Of a stretch of 64,000 nucleotides of DNA, positions 1 through 7,648 are shown piece after piece. Every line of letters begins with the position of its first letter. Positions within the stretch are counted from its first letter, which is position 1. The notes under the pieces were generated by a model, which was given only the letters and a program-made list of their open reading frames with translations, was not told the DNA's origin and did not search any database. Both the position numbers and the translations under genes were made by a program. The stretch is from an uncultured Prevotellaceae bacterium. GTDB taxonomy: Bacteria > Bacteroidota > Bacteroidia > Bacteroidales > Bacteroidaceae. The stretch spans positions 62,001 to 126,000 of the forward strand of contig CADCEW010000003.1 of the NCBI GenBank assembly GCA_902800585.1, read 5' to 3'.

Positions 1-50
1 CGTGGAAGTGACTGATATATCACACTTTCGGGATGATAAGAAAAAAATCA

Positions 51-80
51 CCGCACACTGACAACACTGTGTGCGGTTTT
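51..80 (+). terminator. Intrinsic terminator of the gene upstream of the window
   Basis: CCGCACAC (51-58) pairs with GTGTGCGG (69-76) and is followed by TTTTTATT. The upstream gene itself is outside the window; no coding sequence can be assigned to bases 1-50 with confidence. Confidence 0.75.
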
Positions 81-215
81 TATTAAGTCACTGTCAGACA
101 GGGAGTTGTATATATGCAATAGGGGATAGTTGTATATTTTTACAATAGATAGGCTAAAGGCCTATAGATAAACGAGTTACGAAATTCTGTATTAAATTTT
201 TCAATTTTTGCGGAT

Positions 216-247
216 TTGTGTAATTCAGAAAAAAAGTGCTAACTTTG
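216..247 (+). promoter_or_regulatory. Bacteroidetes-type promoter of dnaA
   Basis: A -33 TTG at 216-218 is followed after 21 bp by TAACTTTG (240-247), which matches the TAnnTTTG -7 consensus of the Bacteroidetes primary sigma factor. It lies about 70 nt before the dnaA start codon. The preceding 80-215 stretch is AT-rich with small hairpins such as ATAGGC/GCCTAT near 150-167, and no clear DnaA boxes were found. Confidence 0.7.
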
Positions 248-316
248 CAATCGAAAACGAAAACTATAATCATTAACAGTCGTTTGATTGTAATATATAA
301 ATAAGTATAACGCCGT

Positions 317-1723
317 ATGGAAAAATCTCCAAAGGCGCTTTGGGGCGACTGCCTTCATCTGATCAAGGAGAACGTCACAGAGCAGCAATATAAGACCTGG
401 TTCGCGCCTATCGTATTCGAGAAATACGATGAGGAAAGCCAGAATCTTCTCGTACAAGTGCCGAGCAGGTACGTGTATGAGTATTTGGAGCAATACTATG
501 TGGCGCTGTTGAGTAAGGCGTTGTTCCGTTGTTTCGGCACCAATGTCCGTCTGAACTACCGTATCGTGGTGGATAGGGCACACAGGATTACTGTTGATGA
601 AGAGGGTAGTGAGCCAGTGGACATCGAAGAGCCACAGCCTTCTGCTCGCATCAACAAGGCTCCTACGGAGTTGGATGCTGCCACCAAGGAACTGAATACG
701 CAGTTGGATACCCATAAGACGTTCCAGAGCTTCATCGAGGGCGACAGCAATAAGTTGCCACGCACCGTTGGACTCTCCATTGCGGAGCATCCAGGCAAGA
801 CGACCTTCAATCCTTTCTTTGTCTTCGGTCCCTCTGGTTGTGGTAAGACACACCTTATTAATGCCATTGGTGTGAAGTGCAAGGAGATGTATCCTCAGAA
901 GCGTGTGTTGTATGTTTCTGCCCGTCTGTTCCAAGTGCAGTTTACCGATGCCACCCGCCAGAATAAAGTCAATGACTTCATCCATTTCTATCAGACCATC
1001 GATGTACTGATTGTGGATGATATTCAGGAGTGGGCGACATCACCCAAGACCGTGGATACCTTCTTCCATATCTTCAACCACCTGTTCCGTTTGGGCAAGC
1101 AGATTATCCTTGCCAGCGATCGTCCTCCTGTTGACTTGAAATGGCTGCAGGAGCGTATGCTGACTCGTTTCTCTTGCGGACTGATTGCTGAGTTAGAGAA
1201 GCCCAATGTACAGTTGTGTATCGATATCCTGCATTCCAAGTGCAAGCGTGACGGTCTGAAGATTCCTGAGGATGTCATCCAGTATATTGCTGAGACTGCA
1301 AATGGTTCTGTGCGTGACTTGGAGGGTGTGGTGAACTCACTGATGGCTTACTCCATCGTTTATAACAGCAATATCGATATGCGTCTGGCTGAGCGTGTCA
1401 TCAAGCGCGCTGTGAAAGTCGATAATCATCCGCTTACTGTTGATGATATCCTTGAGAAGGTTTGCGGCCATTATAATGTGACGCAGCAGAATGTCTTCAG
1501 CAAGTCTCGCAAGCGCGACTATGTCATCGTCCGTCAGGTCTCGATGTATCTCGCCCAGAAGTACACCAAGATGCCAGCATCACGTATCGGACAACTGATA
1601 GGAGGCAGAGACCATTCAACGGTGATTCATAGCTGTTCCACTATCGAGCAGCGCCTGAAGGTCGACAAGTCTTTCTCTGCTGAACTTACCAGCATCGAGA
1701 ACTCTTTCAAGATCAAGAAGTAA
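317..1723 (+). CDS. dnaA: Chromosomal replication initiator protein DnaA
   Basis: This is the AAA+ ATPase that binds DnaA boxes and opens the replication origin. Residues 1-75 form the DnaA_N protein-interaction domain, followed by a variable acidic linker to about residue 125. Walker A GPSGCGKTH is at about 171-179 and Walker B VLIVDDIQ at about 230-237. The C-terminal helix-turn-helix carries the family signature around GGRDHSTVIH (about 428-438). The 468-residue length is usual for Bacteroidales. The ATG at 317 follows the promoter at 216-247 and gives a complete N-terminal domain. The gene is monocistronic, with a terminator before it and a new promoter-like element after it. There is no visible DnaA-box cluster beside it, so the origin is not shown to lie here. 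Confidence 0.97.
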   Translation: MEKSPKALWGDCLHLIKENVTEQQYKTWFAPIVFEKYDEESQNLLVQVPSRYVYEYLEQYYVALLSKALFRCFGTNVRLNYRIVVDRAHRITVDEEGSEPVDIEEPQPSARINKAPTELDAATKELNTQLDTHKTFQSFIEGDSNKLPRTVGLSIAEHPGKTTFNPFFVFGPSGCGKTHLINAIGVKCKEMYPQKRVLYVSARLFQVQFTDATRQNKVNDFIHFYQTIDVLIVDDIQEWATSPKTVDTFFHIFNHLFRLGKQIILASDRPPVDLKWLQERMLTRFSCGLIAELEKPNVQLCIDILHSKCKRDGLKIPEDVIQYIAETANGSVRDLEGVVNSLMAYSIVYNSNIDMRLAERVIKRAVKVDNHPLTVDDILEKVCGHYNVTQQNVFSKSRKRDYVIVRQVSMYLAQKYTKMPASRIGQLIGGRDHSTVIHSCSTIEQRLKVDKSFSAELTSIENSFKIKK

Positions 1724-1735
1724 AGAGCATTATTG

Positions 1736-1743
1736 TATCTTTG
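1736..1743 (+). promoter_or_regulatory. -7 element before the VOC lipoprotein gene
   Basis: TATCTTTG at 1736-1743 fits the Bacteroidetes -7 consensus, 70 nt before the next start codon. No good TTG is found at the -33 distance, which would fall inside the dnaA 3' end. Confidence 0.45.
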
Positions 1744-1814
1744 CTCCTGTATCCTGTACCCTCATTTGCGTGAAACCAATAGAATAAAACTAAACTTATT
1801 ATTAAACAAAAGAC

Positions 1815-2494
1815 ATGATAAAGAATATTTTTTTGATGCTCCTGGTATGTGGAGTATGTTTCTCCTGTCATTCACCACAACAGGAAAAACAACAGGAAGA
1901 CTTAACTAAAGCGAATAAGAATATGACAAACGAACAACTAAGAGAAAAACTGGTCATGGCATTGGGCGATATGAAAGCCAAGGCTATATCGCCAACACAC
2001 AGGATGCTGATACCACCACGACCTTTAAGCCACTGGCTACGCCGCTGAACAAAGACCAGTTCATACAGGTAACAATTGTTGTCGATGACATCCAACGCGC
2101 TGCCAAGGCATGGGCTGCCTTGCTTAATATCCCTGAGCCCAAGATATGGACGAACCACCTGAAGAGCGATGGGGAGTATCCATATACCTATCGTGGCAAA
2201 GATATCCCATGTGAGCTGCAGATGTGTGTCATAGAGATGGGCAACTGGGTGCTTGAACTGCATCAGGTGGATAATACGCCCAGCACATTCCGTGAGTTCC
2301 AAGACAAACATGGTTATGGCGTTCACCACTTAGGCTTTGAGGTGGGTGATGCTCGCGATGAGGTCATCAGGGAACTCAAAGAGATGGGTATTGACACCAA
2401 TCGCACCATCGGTGTCTATCCTGGCAGCAGCTGGACCATCGTGGACAGCGAGGAACTATTGGGTGTAAACCTGAACATCAAGCCGAAGCGATAA
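1815..2494 (+). pseudogene. VOC-fold (glyoxalase/dioxygenase superfamily) lipoprotein, frameshifted
   Basis: The first frame (1815-about 1982) encodes a lipoprotein signal peptide ending in CFSC and a charged linker. The second frame (from 1982 to 2494) encodes a VOC domain: a first beta-strand QVTIVVDDIQRAAKAW, a central MCVIEMGNWVLEL strand, and GYGVHHLGFEV with the likely metal-binding histidine. The frames meet at GCCAAGGCTATATC (1977-1990). Adding one G would give continuous K-G-Y-I-A and a 226-residue protein. The frame after the break has no start codon before 2120, well inside the domain, so it cannot be an independent gene. VOC proteins are metal enzymes or binding proteins of varied specificity, so no substrate can be named. 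A sequencing error in the G run is an alternative to real decay. Confidence 0.75.
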
Positions 2495-2510
2495 TAATTC
2501 AATCATAATT

Positions 2511-2637
2511 GTTTCCAATGCCTCCTATCCCTCGTTCTAGTATCTGTTATGGGGGTATAGTAGCCTTTACTTACAACGTTAGTAGGCTTTAGAACAGGTG
2601 ATAGGAAGCATTGGAACAAGTGATAGAAGGCACTCCT
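2511..2637. repeat. Intergenic hairpin element, copy 1 (second copy at 42340-42480)
   Basis: Bases 2513-2540 pair with 2588-2615 as a near-perfect inverted repeat (TCCAATGC..TCCTATC and its complement). The loop contains GGGGGTATAGTAGCCTTTA (2551-2569), and the right flank contains ACAAGTGATAGAAGGC (2616-2631). Both blocks recur in the same order at 42400-42460, which marks a dispersed non-coding repeat family. Confidence 0.7.
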
Positions 2638-2678
2638 GTCAGTAATGAGCGTTTTCGCACTCATATTCTACGCAAATC

Positions 2679-2874
2679 GTGACAAAGTGACATCATGACA
2701 ACATGACATTAAGCACTTTCCGGGTTGCGCAGAGGTAACTGCCATATATATTATAAATATTATATAATTATAATTATATAATATTCTATTAATACTCCTT
2801 ACTCCTTACTCCCTTATTCCTTACACATTGAAAACACCTTAATGTCACGATGTCACTTTGTCATCATGTCATTA
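2679..2874. repeat. Inverted repeat built of TGACA octamers around an AT-rich core
   Basis: The left arm (2679-2711) is four tandem octamers of the form TGACANNN. The right arm (2840-2874) is four octamers of the form TGTCANNN, so the arms are inverted copies that share a ~22-bp core with one mismatch. Between them lie a long AT palindrome (about 2744-2790) and heptamer repeats of ACTCCTT (2794-2822). The whole 2495-2911 gap contains no supported gene. Confidence 0.7.
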
Positions 2875-2912
2875 TTTGGATGTAGCGTCTGTGAAGATTT
2901 TACGGATTTTCT

Positions 2913-2942
2913 TTGTGAAGTCGGAAATTATCCGTACCTTTG
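2913..2942 (+). promoter_or_regulatory. Promoter of the GH97 gene
   Basis: TTG at 2913-2915 and TACCTTTG at 2935-2942 are separated by 19 bp. The element lies downstream of an in-frame ATG at 2858, so translation must start at 2969 rather than at 2858. Confidence 0.75.
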
Positions 2943-2968
2943 AGGAGAAATCAAAAAACTATAAGGAT

Positions 2969-4909
2969 ATGATGAGAAAATTAGCGTTATTACTACTACT
3001 TTGTCCGTTGATGATGATGGCAGAAAGCAGACAGGTGCAGTCGCCTGACGGACGAATGAAGGTGAAGGTGAGTGTGGAAGGTGGCATCGCGACGTATGCG
3101 GTGGTGTATGACGGTGAGGAGATGCTTTGTCCTTCGCGACTGGGACTGCAGTCGAATATCGGAGACTTCACGAAGGGATTGACCTTTGTAGCGGCCAAGG
3201 AATCGAAGGTAGAAAAACATTATGATATGACACGCACAAAGGCGTCGCATGTCGACTTCATGGCGAACCAGTTGGACGTGACGCTGGCTGATGCAAAGAA
3301 CCACCAGATCATCGTGACGTTTGTCGTCGCCAATAACGATATCGCCTTCCGTTATACACTGCTGCGTCAAGAGGAAGACAATCCTAAGTGTGCTGTCGTC
3401 ATGAGCGAAGCCTCGTCGTTTCTCTTCCCAGAGGGTACCACGACATTCCTGTCACCACAGAGTCTTCCAATGGTAGGGTGGATGCAGACGAAACCCAGTT
3501 ATGAAGAGGAATACCATGCCGATGTGCCGATGGCCACAAAGTCGCAACAGGGACAAGGGTATGTGTTTCCAGCCCTCTTCCATATCGGAGACAAAGGCTG
3601 GGCGCTGGTATGTGAGACAGGTGTGACATCAGCGTATGCAGGCTGTCATCTGAGTGACTATACAGAAGAGACAGGCTATACCATCGCCTATCCGCAGGAG
3701 GGTGAGAACAATGGTAATGGAACGGCAACGGCTGGTATCCCTGTGCCTGGTACGACTCCTTGGCGCACCATCACCATTGGTAAGACCTTGCAACCCATTG
3801 TCGAGACCACTATCTCGTACGATGTCTTGGAACCTCTCTATGAGCCTGCGAAGCAGTATCAGCCCGGGCGCTACACATGGAGTTGGCTCATCTGGCAGGA
3901 CGAGAGTATCAATTATGCCGATCAGGTGCAGTTCATTGACTTGGCGGCAGCGATGGGTTTTGAGTACTGTCTGGTAGATAACTGGTGGGACGAGCGTATC
4001 GGTCGCGACAAGATAGCGGAGTTGTCGAAATATGCGCAGTCGAAGGGTGTACACCTGATGCTGTGGTACAGTTCCAACGGTTATGAAAACAATGCCCCAC
4101 AGACTCCTCGTCAGTGTATGAGTACGAGTATTGCCCGCGAGAAAGAGATGCGCTGGATGCAAAGTATCGGTGTCGTAGGCATCAAGGTTGACTTCTTCGG
4201 AGGCGACAAGCAACAGACGATGCAACTCTATGAGGACATCCTGAGCGATGCCAACCGTTATGGCCTGCAGGTCATCTTCCATGGTTGTACACTGCCAAGA
4301 GGGTGGGAGCGGCTATATCCTAATTTCGTCGCCAGCGAGGCAGTACTGGCCTCTGAGAACGTCTTCTTCAACGAAGAGTCAGCCTTCCGTGAGCCTTACG
4401 ACCTGACGCTGCATCCCTTCTGTCGTAATGCCACTGCCACGATGGACTGGGGTGGTATCATCATGAACCGTCATATCAGTCGCGACAACAAGAGTCGCCA
4501 TACGCGCAAGACCACGGATGTCTTTGAGATGGCAAGCGGTCTTATCATGCAGACCAGTATCCAATGTGTCGCCATGCAGCCCAACAACCTGCAGGAACTG
4601 CCACAGGTGGAACTCGATTTCCTGAAAGCATTACCTACCACATGGGAAGAGACCCGTTATATCGACGGCTATCCAGGGAAGTTCGTGGTCATGGCACGTC
4701 GTCATAACGACCAATGGTATATCGCAGGACTGAATGCCGAGAAAGAAGCGAAGACGCTGACCCTCAACCTGCCGATGTTCGCAGGCAAGACTGTCAACTA
4801 CTATGTAGACAATGCTGAAGGCTATGCGGAGCTCAAGACCTTGAAAGTCGACAAGAAAGGACAGGCGAAGGTAACGATAAAGCCGAATGGCGGTATTATC
4901 TTGAAATAA
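2969..4909 (+). CDS. Secreted glycoside hydrolase family 97 enzyme, probably retaining alpha-galactosidase-type
   Basis: GH97 enzymes (the family of Bacteroides SusB) hydrolyse alpha-glucosides or alpha-galactosides in the periplasm. A signal peptide (residues 1-18, MMRKLALLLLLCPLMMMA) precedes the N-terminal beta-sandwich domain, which begins SPDGRMKVKVSV. A TIM barrel follows at about 265-560, then a C-terminal beta domain. In the barrel, GIKVDFFGGDK (about 403-413) carries an Asp where retaining GH97 members have their nucleophile; inverting SusB-type members lack it and use two Glu bases instead. This points to the retaining, alpha-galactosidase-like branch (inference). VASEAVLASEN (about 455-465) supplies further acidic residues. 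The gene stands alone with its own promoter and no sus-type transport genes around it. Length 646 is normal. Confidence 0.9.
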   Translation: MMRKLALLLLLCPLMMMAESRQVQSPDGRMKVKVSVEGGIATYAVVYDGEEMLCPSRLGLQSNIGDFTKGLTFVAAKESKVEKHYDMTRTKASHVDFMANQLDVTLADAKNHQIIVTFVVANNDIAFRYTLLRQEEDNPKCAVVMSEASSFLFPEGTTTFLSPQSLPMVGWMQTKPSYEEEYHADVPMATKSQQGQGYVFPALFHIGDKGWALVCETGVTSAYAGCHLSDYTEETGYTIAYPQEGENNGNGTATAGIPVPGTTPWRTITIGKTLQPIVETTISYDVLEPLYEPAKQYQPGRYTWSWLIWQDESINYADQVQFIDLAAAMGFEYCLVDNWWDERIGRDKIAELSKYAQSKGVHLMLWYSSNGYENNAPQTPRQCMSTSIAREKEMRWMQSIGVVGIKVDFFGGDKQQTMQLYEDILSDANRYGLQVIFHGCTLPRGWERLYPNFVASEAVLASENVFFNEESAFREPYDLTLHPFCRNATATMDWGGIIMNRHISRDNKSRHTRKTTDVFEMASGLIMQTSIQCVAMQPNNLQELPQVELDFLKALPTTWEETRYIDGYPGKFVVMARRHNDQWYIAGLNAEKEAKTLTLNLPMFAGKTVNYYVDNAEGYAELKTLKVDKKGQAKVTIKPNGGIILK

Positions 4910-5051
4910 AAAGAAGACTTCCAATCCCCCAAGCAAGCAATCTGTTAGGAGCGTTCAAACGGGTTGTTAGCTTAGGGTTATCGGGGAGAAAGGTGCCTCC
5001 TTTCGGGGCGTTTGCACGGCACTTTCGAGGAGTAAGTGACGTTCTTTCTAT

Positions 5052-5139
5052 CTTTCAGCTATAGCCGAAAGACCTTTCACCTACAGCTGCAAGATCTTTC
5101 ACCTATAGGTGCAAGACCTTTCGGCTGTAGCTGAAAACT
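5052..5139. repeat. Array of four palindromic 22-bp units
   Basis: Four units at 5052-5073, 5074-5095, 5096-5117 and 5118-5139 each begin CTTTC and are each near-palindromic (unit 1 pairs CTTTC with GAAAG around GCTATAGC; unit 3 pairs CACCTA with TAGGTG). Units 1 and 4 are also approximate reverse complements of each other. The surrounding gap 4910-5241 holds no supported gene, only small hairpins such as GAAAGG/CCTTTC near 5010. Confidence 0.8.
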
Positions 5140-5216
5140 CAAAACTCCCATTTCTATGCCTCATCTTAAAGTTTTACATACCTCGCTTGAAGCCTTGAAC
5201 ATCCATAGAGGAGGCA

Positions 5217-5272
5217 TTTTCTTAAATTCCTATCGAAATCCTTGCGACTTTCAGATTTATTCTTTATTTTTG
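5217..5272 (+). promoter_or_regulatory. Promoter of the WG-repeat gene, within direct repeat copy 1
   Basis: TTG at 5242-5244 and TATTTTTG at 5265-5272 are 20 bp apart. The ~54 bp around them (5217-5271) are repeated almost exactly at 6139-6193 on the other side of the WG-repeat gene. Confidence 0.75.
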
Positions 5273-5294
5273 CAGAGAGATAACTTTAGAAACT

Positions 5295-5996
5295 ATGTTG
5301 AAAAGGATTACAAAAACAGTCATTGTCCTTGCTATGTTGGTAGTGACACCTACTTGGGGACAGGTACGCAAGGCTAATCAGTCAAAGGGTAGTACCAAAT
5401 CGCAAATTGTGAAAAAAGACTCACGCTGGGAATACAAAGATGATTTTCATGAAGGATTGGCACGAGTCAGGACTTCCGAAGGCAAATGGGGCTATGTCAA
5501 TAAAGCAGGGAAAATCGTTATTCCCGTCCAGTTTAGTTTTGCAGGGAATTTCTATGAAGGAATGGCCACGATCCAGCAAGGAGGCTATGATATAGGCTAT
5601 ATTGACAAGACAGGAAAAGTGGTCATTCCCTGTCAATGGAAAGATGCTTGGGAATTCTCTAATGGGATGGCACAAGTCATGGATAAGTCTAATCGTTGGG
5701 GGGTCATCGACAAGACAGGGAACTTTTTAATTAGTGCCCAATTCCGCGTTATAAACAGATTCTGTGAAGGTCTGGCTTGTGTGTGTGATTTTAGTGACAA
5801 ATGGGGCTATATCGACAAGACAGGAAAATTGGTCATCCCACACCAGTGGGATGGTGCAAAGAGTTTCGTAAAAGGTAAGGCAGCTGTAAAAGATAAAGAG
5901 AAAGGCAAATGGGCATTAATTGACAAGACTGGAAAATTGCTGACTCCATTCCAATATTCCAATATAGAATTAATTCGTATGGGACTATGGGAATAA
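5295..5996 (+). CDS. Secreted WG-repeat protein
   Basis: The 233-residue product has a signal peptide (about residues 1-22, MLKRITKTVIVLAMLVVTPTWG) and then five or six WG repeats. Each carries a WGYIDKTGKLVIP-like core followed by a FxxGLA/V strand, for example GKWGYVNKAGKIVIP, DIGYIDKTGKVVIP and KWGYIDKTGKLVIP. WG repeats form beta-structured binding scaffolds. In known cases they are found on bacterial surfaces or in toxins, but no specific partner can be named here. The gene is bounded by an upstream promoter and a downstream hairpin at 6034-6066. It sits inside a 922-bp direct-repeat unit, which suggests that it was inserted or duplicated as a cassette. Confidence 0.85.
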   Translation: MLKRITKTVIVLAMLVVTPTWGQVRKANQSKGSTKSQIVKKDSRWEYKDDFHEGLARVRTSEGKWGYVNKAGKIVIPVQFSFAGNFYEGMATIQQGGYDIGYIDKTGKVVIPCQWKDAWEFSNGMAQVMDKSNRWGVIDKTGNFLISAQFRVINRFCEGLACVCDFSDKWGYIDKTGKLVIPHQWDGAKSFVKGKAAVKDKEKGKWALIDKTGKLLTPFQYSNIELIRMGLWE

Positions 5997-6033
5997 CATT
6001 TGGTTGTTATTCACTGATTGCAATATAGTAGAT

Positions 6034-6066
6034 GTAGGGTATATGTTTGACGAACATATACCCTAC
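6034..6066 (+). terminator. Hairpin downstream of the WG-repeat gene
   Basis: GTAGGGTATATGTT (6034-6047) pairs perfectly with AACATATACCCTAC (6053-6066). There is only a weak T-rich tail (ACTTTCCTTTG), so it may act as a terminator or only as a 3' stabiliser. Confidence 0.6.
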
Positions 6067-6138
6067 GTACTTTCCTTTGTACATCGGCATTTGAGCCCTG
6101 TTGGGGTAGAAGGGTACATGTTATTGCGAAACTCTCTT

Positions 6139-6193
6139 TTTTCTTAAATTCCTATCGAAATCCTAGCGACTTTCAGATTTATTCTTTATCTTT
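6139..6193 (+). repeat. Direct repeat copy 2, a decayed copy of the WG-gene promoter
   Basis: This is an almost exact copy of 5217-5271 (offset 922 bp). The differences fall in the promoter itself: TTG becomes TAG at the -33 site and the -7 element becomes TATCTTTA, so this copy is probably inactive. Confidence 0.75.
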
Positions 6194-6239
6194 AAAACAA
6201 GTTTTTAAGATACTCTCGTTCAAAAATACCCAAATATAT

Positions 6240-6270
6240 TTGGCATTTTATTCACTTATTCGTATCTTTG
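6240..6270 (+). promoter_or_regulatory. Promoter of the structured leader and methyltransferase operon
   Basis: TTG at 6240-6242 and TATCTTTG at 6263-6270 are 20 bp apart, a near-consensus Bacteroidetes promoter. Transcription would begin about 6276, exactly at the first hairpin of the leader, about 290 nt before the first convincing start codon. Confidence 0.75.
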
Positions 6271-6275
6271 CCATT

Positions 6276-6522
6276 GCATTGCCATGATGCTTTAGCGAAA
6301 GCGGCAGTGCGACTTTTGAGGGTATAATAATAACGACAATAGCAGTTATCTGGAAGATATAGAAACGTGACAAATTTCTAAAAGTAAAATGAATTTCGAT
6401 AATTGTGATTGTTCGCGCTTATAGCGTGGACGTCACTTATCATTCATTTGGGCAATGTCACGGCCTCTATATCTGGTAAGAGCGGACACGCTTTTATTGT
6501 GTAGAGGTCTTGATGTTTCAAG
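6276..6522 (+). ncRNA. Highly structured leader RNA before the EcoRI-type methyltransferase
   Basis: Helices read directly from the sequence: hairpin A pairs 6276-6283 with 6303-6310, with an inner helix 6289-6293/6298-6302. A long nested arm pairs 6355-6363 with 6466-6474, 6366-6372 with 6456-6462, 6387-6394 with 6442-6449, 6398-6402 with 6437-6441, 6405-6408 with 6433-6436, and 6414-6416 with 6424-6426. A 3' hairpin pairs 6509-6513 with 6518-6522. A shorter helix may form between 6330-6334 and 6345-6349. The reading frame that runs upstream from the methyltransferase to an ATG at 6455 crosses this arm, and its peptide has no methyltransferase-like features, so the region is better explained as RNA. 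It may be a cis-regulator, an independent small RNA, or an RNA part of the downstream system. No named RNA family was recognised. Confidence 0.6.
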
Positions 6523-6565
6523 CCCAAAAGATTCCGATAAGTGCTATGCTCCTAAACTATTGAGT

Positions 6566-7648
6566 ATGGCAAATACTAACTTAGCAAATGCGAAAACAGC
6601 GAAGAATGATGAGTTCTATACGCAATATGTTGATATCCAGAAGGAGATAAATGCTTATCTGGATTACGACCCCAATGTGTTTCGTGGTAAGACTGTATTA
6701 TTACCTTGCGACGATCCTGAATGGAGTAACTTTACCAAGTTCTTTGCCCAGAATTTTGAATTACTTGGCTTGAAGAAACTGATTTCTACCAGTTATGCTC
6801 CAGAAAGCAAGAAGTATAAAGTGCCTTACCAACCAACACTCCTTGAAACCTCACAACCTTATTTTGACAATGACAAGAGCAAGACGCATGGAAAGATTTT
6901 CGTGTTAACACATGATGTGACTGGCGACAATCGTATTGACATCAACGATTTGCAATGGCAATACTTAGAAGGTGATGGTGATTTTCGTAGCAAAGAAATA
7001 CGCAAATTGCGTGACGAGGCAGACATTATTGTGACTAATCCGCCATTCTCTTTGTTCAGGGAGTTTGTGGCTTGGATTATGGAAGTGGAGAAGAAATTCA
7101 TTATTATAGGAAATATGAATGCTGTTTCCTACAAGGAAATTTTCCCTTTATTGAAAAACAACGAAATGTGGTTGGGTGTTTCAAATGGTGCAAAAGAATA
7201 CATAAAACCAGAAGGTGGATTCTTAAAAATGGGGAATACTTGTTGGTACACCAATATTGATCATGGAAGAAGACACCAACCTTTACGATTAATGACAAAG
7301 ACGGAGAATTTCAAGCATAGTAAGCATAAAGAAGTACGAGGAAGGAAAGAATACATACATTATGAGAACTACGATGCAATAGAAGTTCCGTTTGTTGATG
7401 CAATTCCAAAAGATTATGAAGGAGCAATGGGATTGCCAAAATCTTTTTTAGATAAGTATTGCCCGGATCAGTTTGAATTAATAGGTATTGCAGAAGGAGA
7501 TTCTGGTAAAGAACTGGGATTAAAGCCCTTTCCTCGTGAATTGAAGAAATTGAATCCCAGTCTTCGCGACGGACAATTATACTATATGGAAAATGGTTAT
7601 CCAATAAAGCCATTTGCAAGAATACTAATCCGCAAAAAACAATCATAA
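6566..7648 (+). CDS. EcoRI-type N6-adenine DNA methyltransferase
   Basis: The product belongs to the EcoRI methylase family (PF13651), which transfers a methyl group from S-adenosylmethionine to adenine N6. The N-terminal block [20 protein letters not shown] and the following [17 protein letters not shown] stretch are characteristic of this family. Catalytic motif IV is NPPF at about residues 157-160. The protein is 360 residues, a little longer than EcoRI methylase itself. ATG at 6566 is chosen because the family homology begins directly after it and the upstream extension lies in the structured leader. Its stop codon overlaps the next start by one base (TAATG). No EcoRI-like endonuclease is present; the partner is a DUF262-HNH protein instead. 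Confidence 0.9.
   Translation: MANTNLANAKTAKNDEFYTQYVDIQKEINAYLDYDPNVFRGKTVLLPCDDPEWSNFTKFFAQNFELLGLKKLISTSYAPESKKYKVPYQPTLLETSQPYFDNDKSKTHGKIFVLTHDVTGDNRIDINDLQWQYLEGDGDFRSKEIRKLRDEADIIVTNPPFSLFREFVAWIMEVEKKFIIIGNMNAVSYKEIFPLLKNNEMWLGVSNGAKEYIKPEGGFLKMGNTCWYTNIDHGRRHQPLRLMTKTENFKHSKHKEVRGRKEYIHYENYDAIEVPFVDAIPKDYEGAMGLPKSFLDKYCPDQFELIGIAEGDSGKELGLKPFPRELKKLNPSLRDGQLYYMENGYPIKPFARILIRKKQS

Noticed and set aside
1..316. Replication origin beside dnaA
   Set aside because: No cluster of TTATNCACA-like DnaA boxes or AT-rich unwinding repeats is visible on either strand, and in Bacteroidales the origin is often not next to dnaA.
2858..2968. Longer start for the GH97 protein
   Set aside because: A good promoter lies at 2913-2942, after the ATG at 2858, and the signal peptide begins at 2969.
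5052..5139. CRISPR array
   Set aside because: Units are only 22 bp, are themselves palindromic and differ in sequence; there are no spacers of normal length and no cas genes in the window.
5156..5377. Separate small gene upstream of the WG-repeat protein
   Set aside because: It overlaps the promoter and the start of the WG gene in another frame and has no protein-like features.
6276..6522. HEARO/OMEGA-type guide RNA
   Set aside because: The downstream nuclease is DUF262-HNH without a RuvC-like IscB/IsrB architecture, so there is no support for an IscB-type guide RNA.
6455..6565. N-terminal extension of the methyltransferase
   Set aside because: The 37 added residues lie in the paired 3' half of the leader arm and show no similarity to the family, which starts at 6566.
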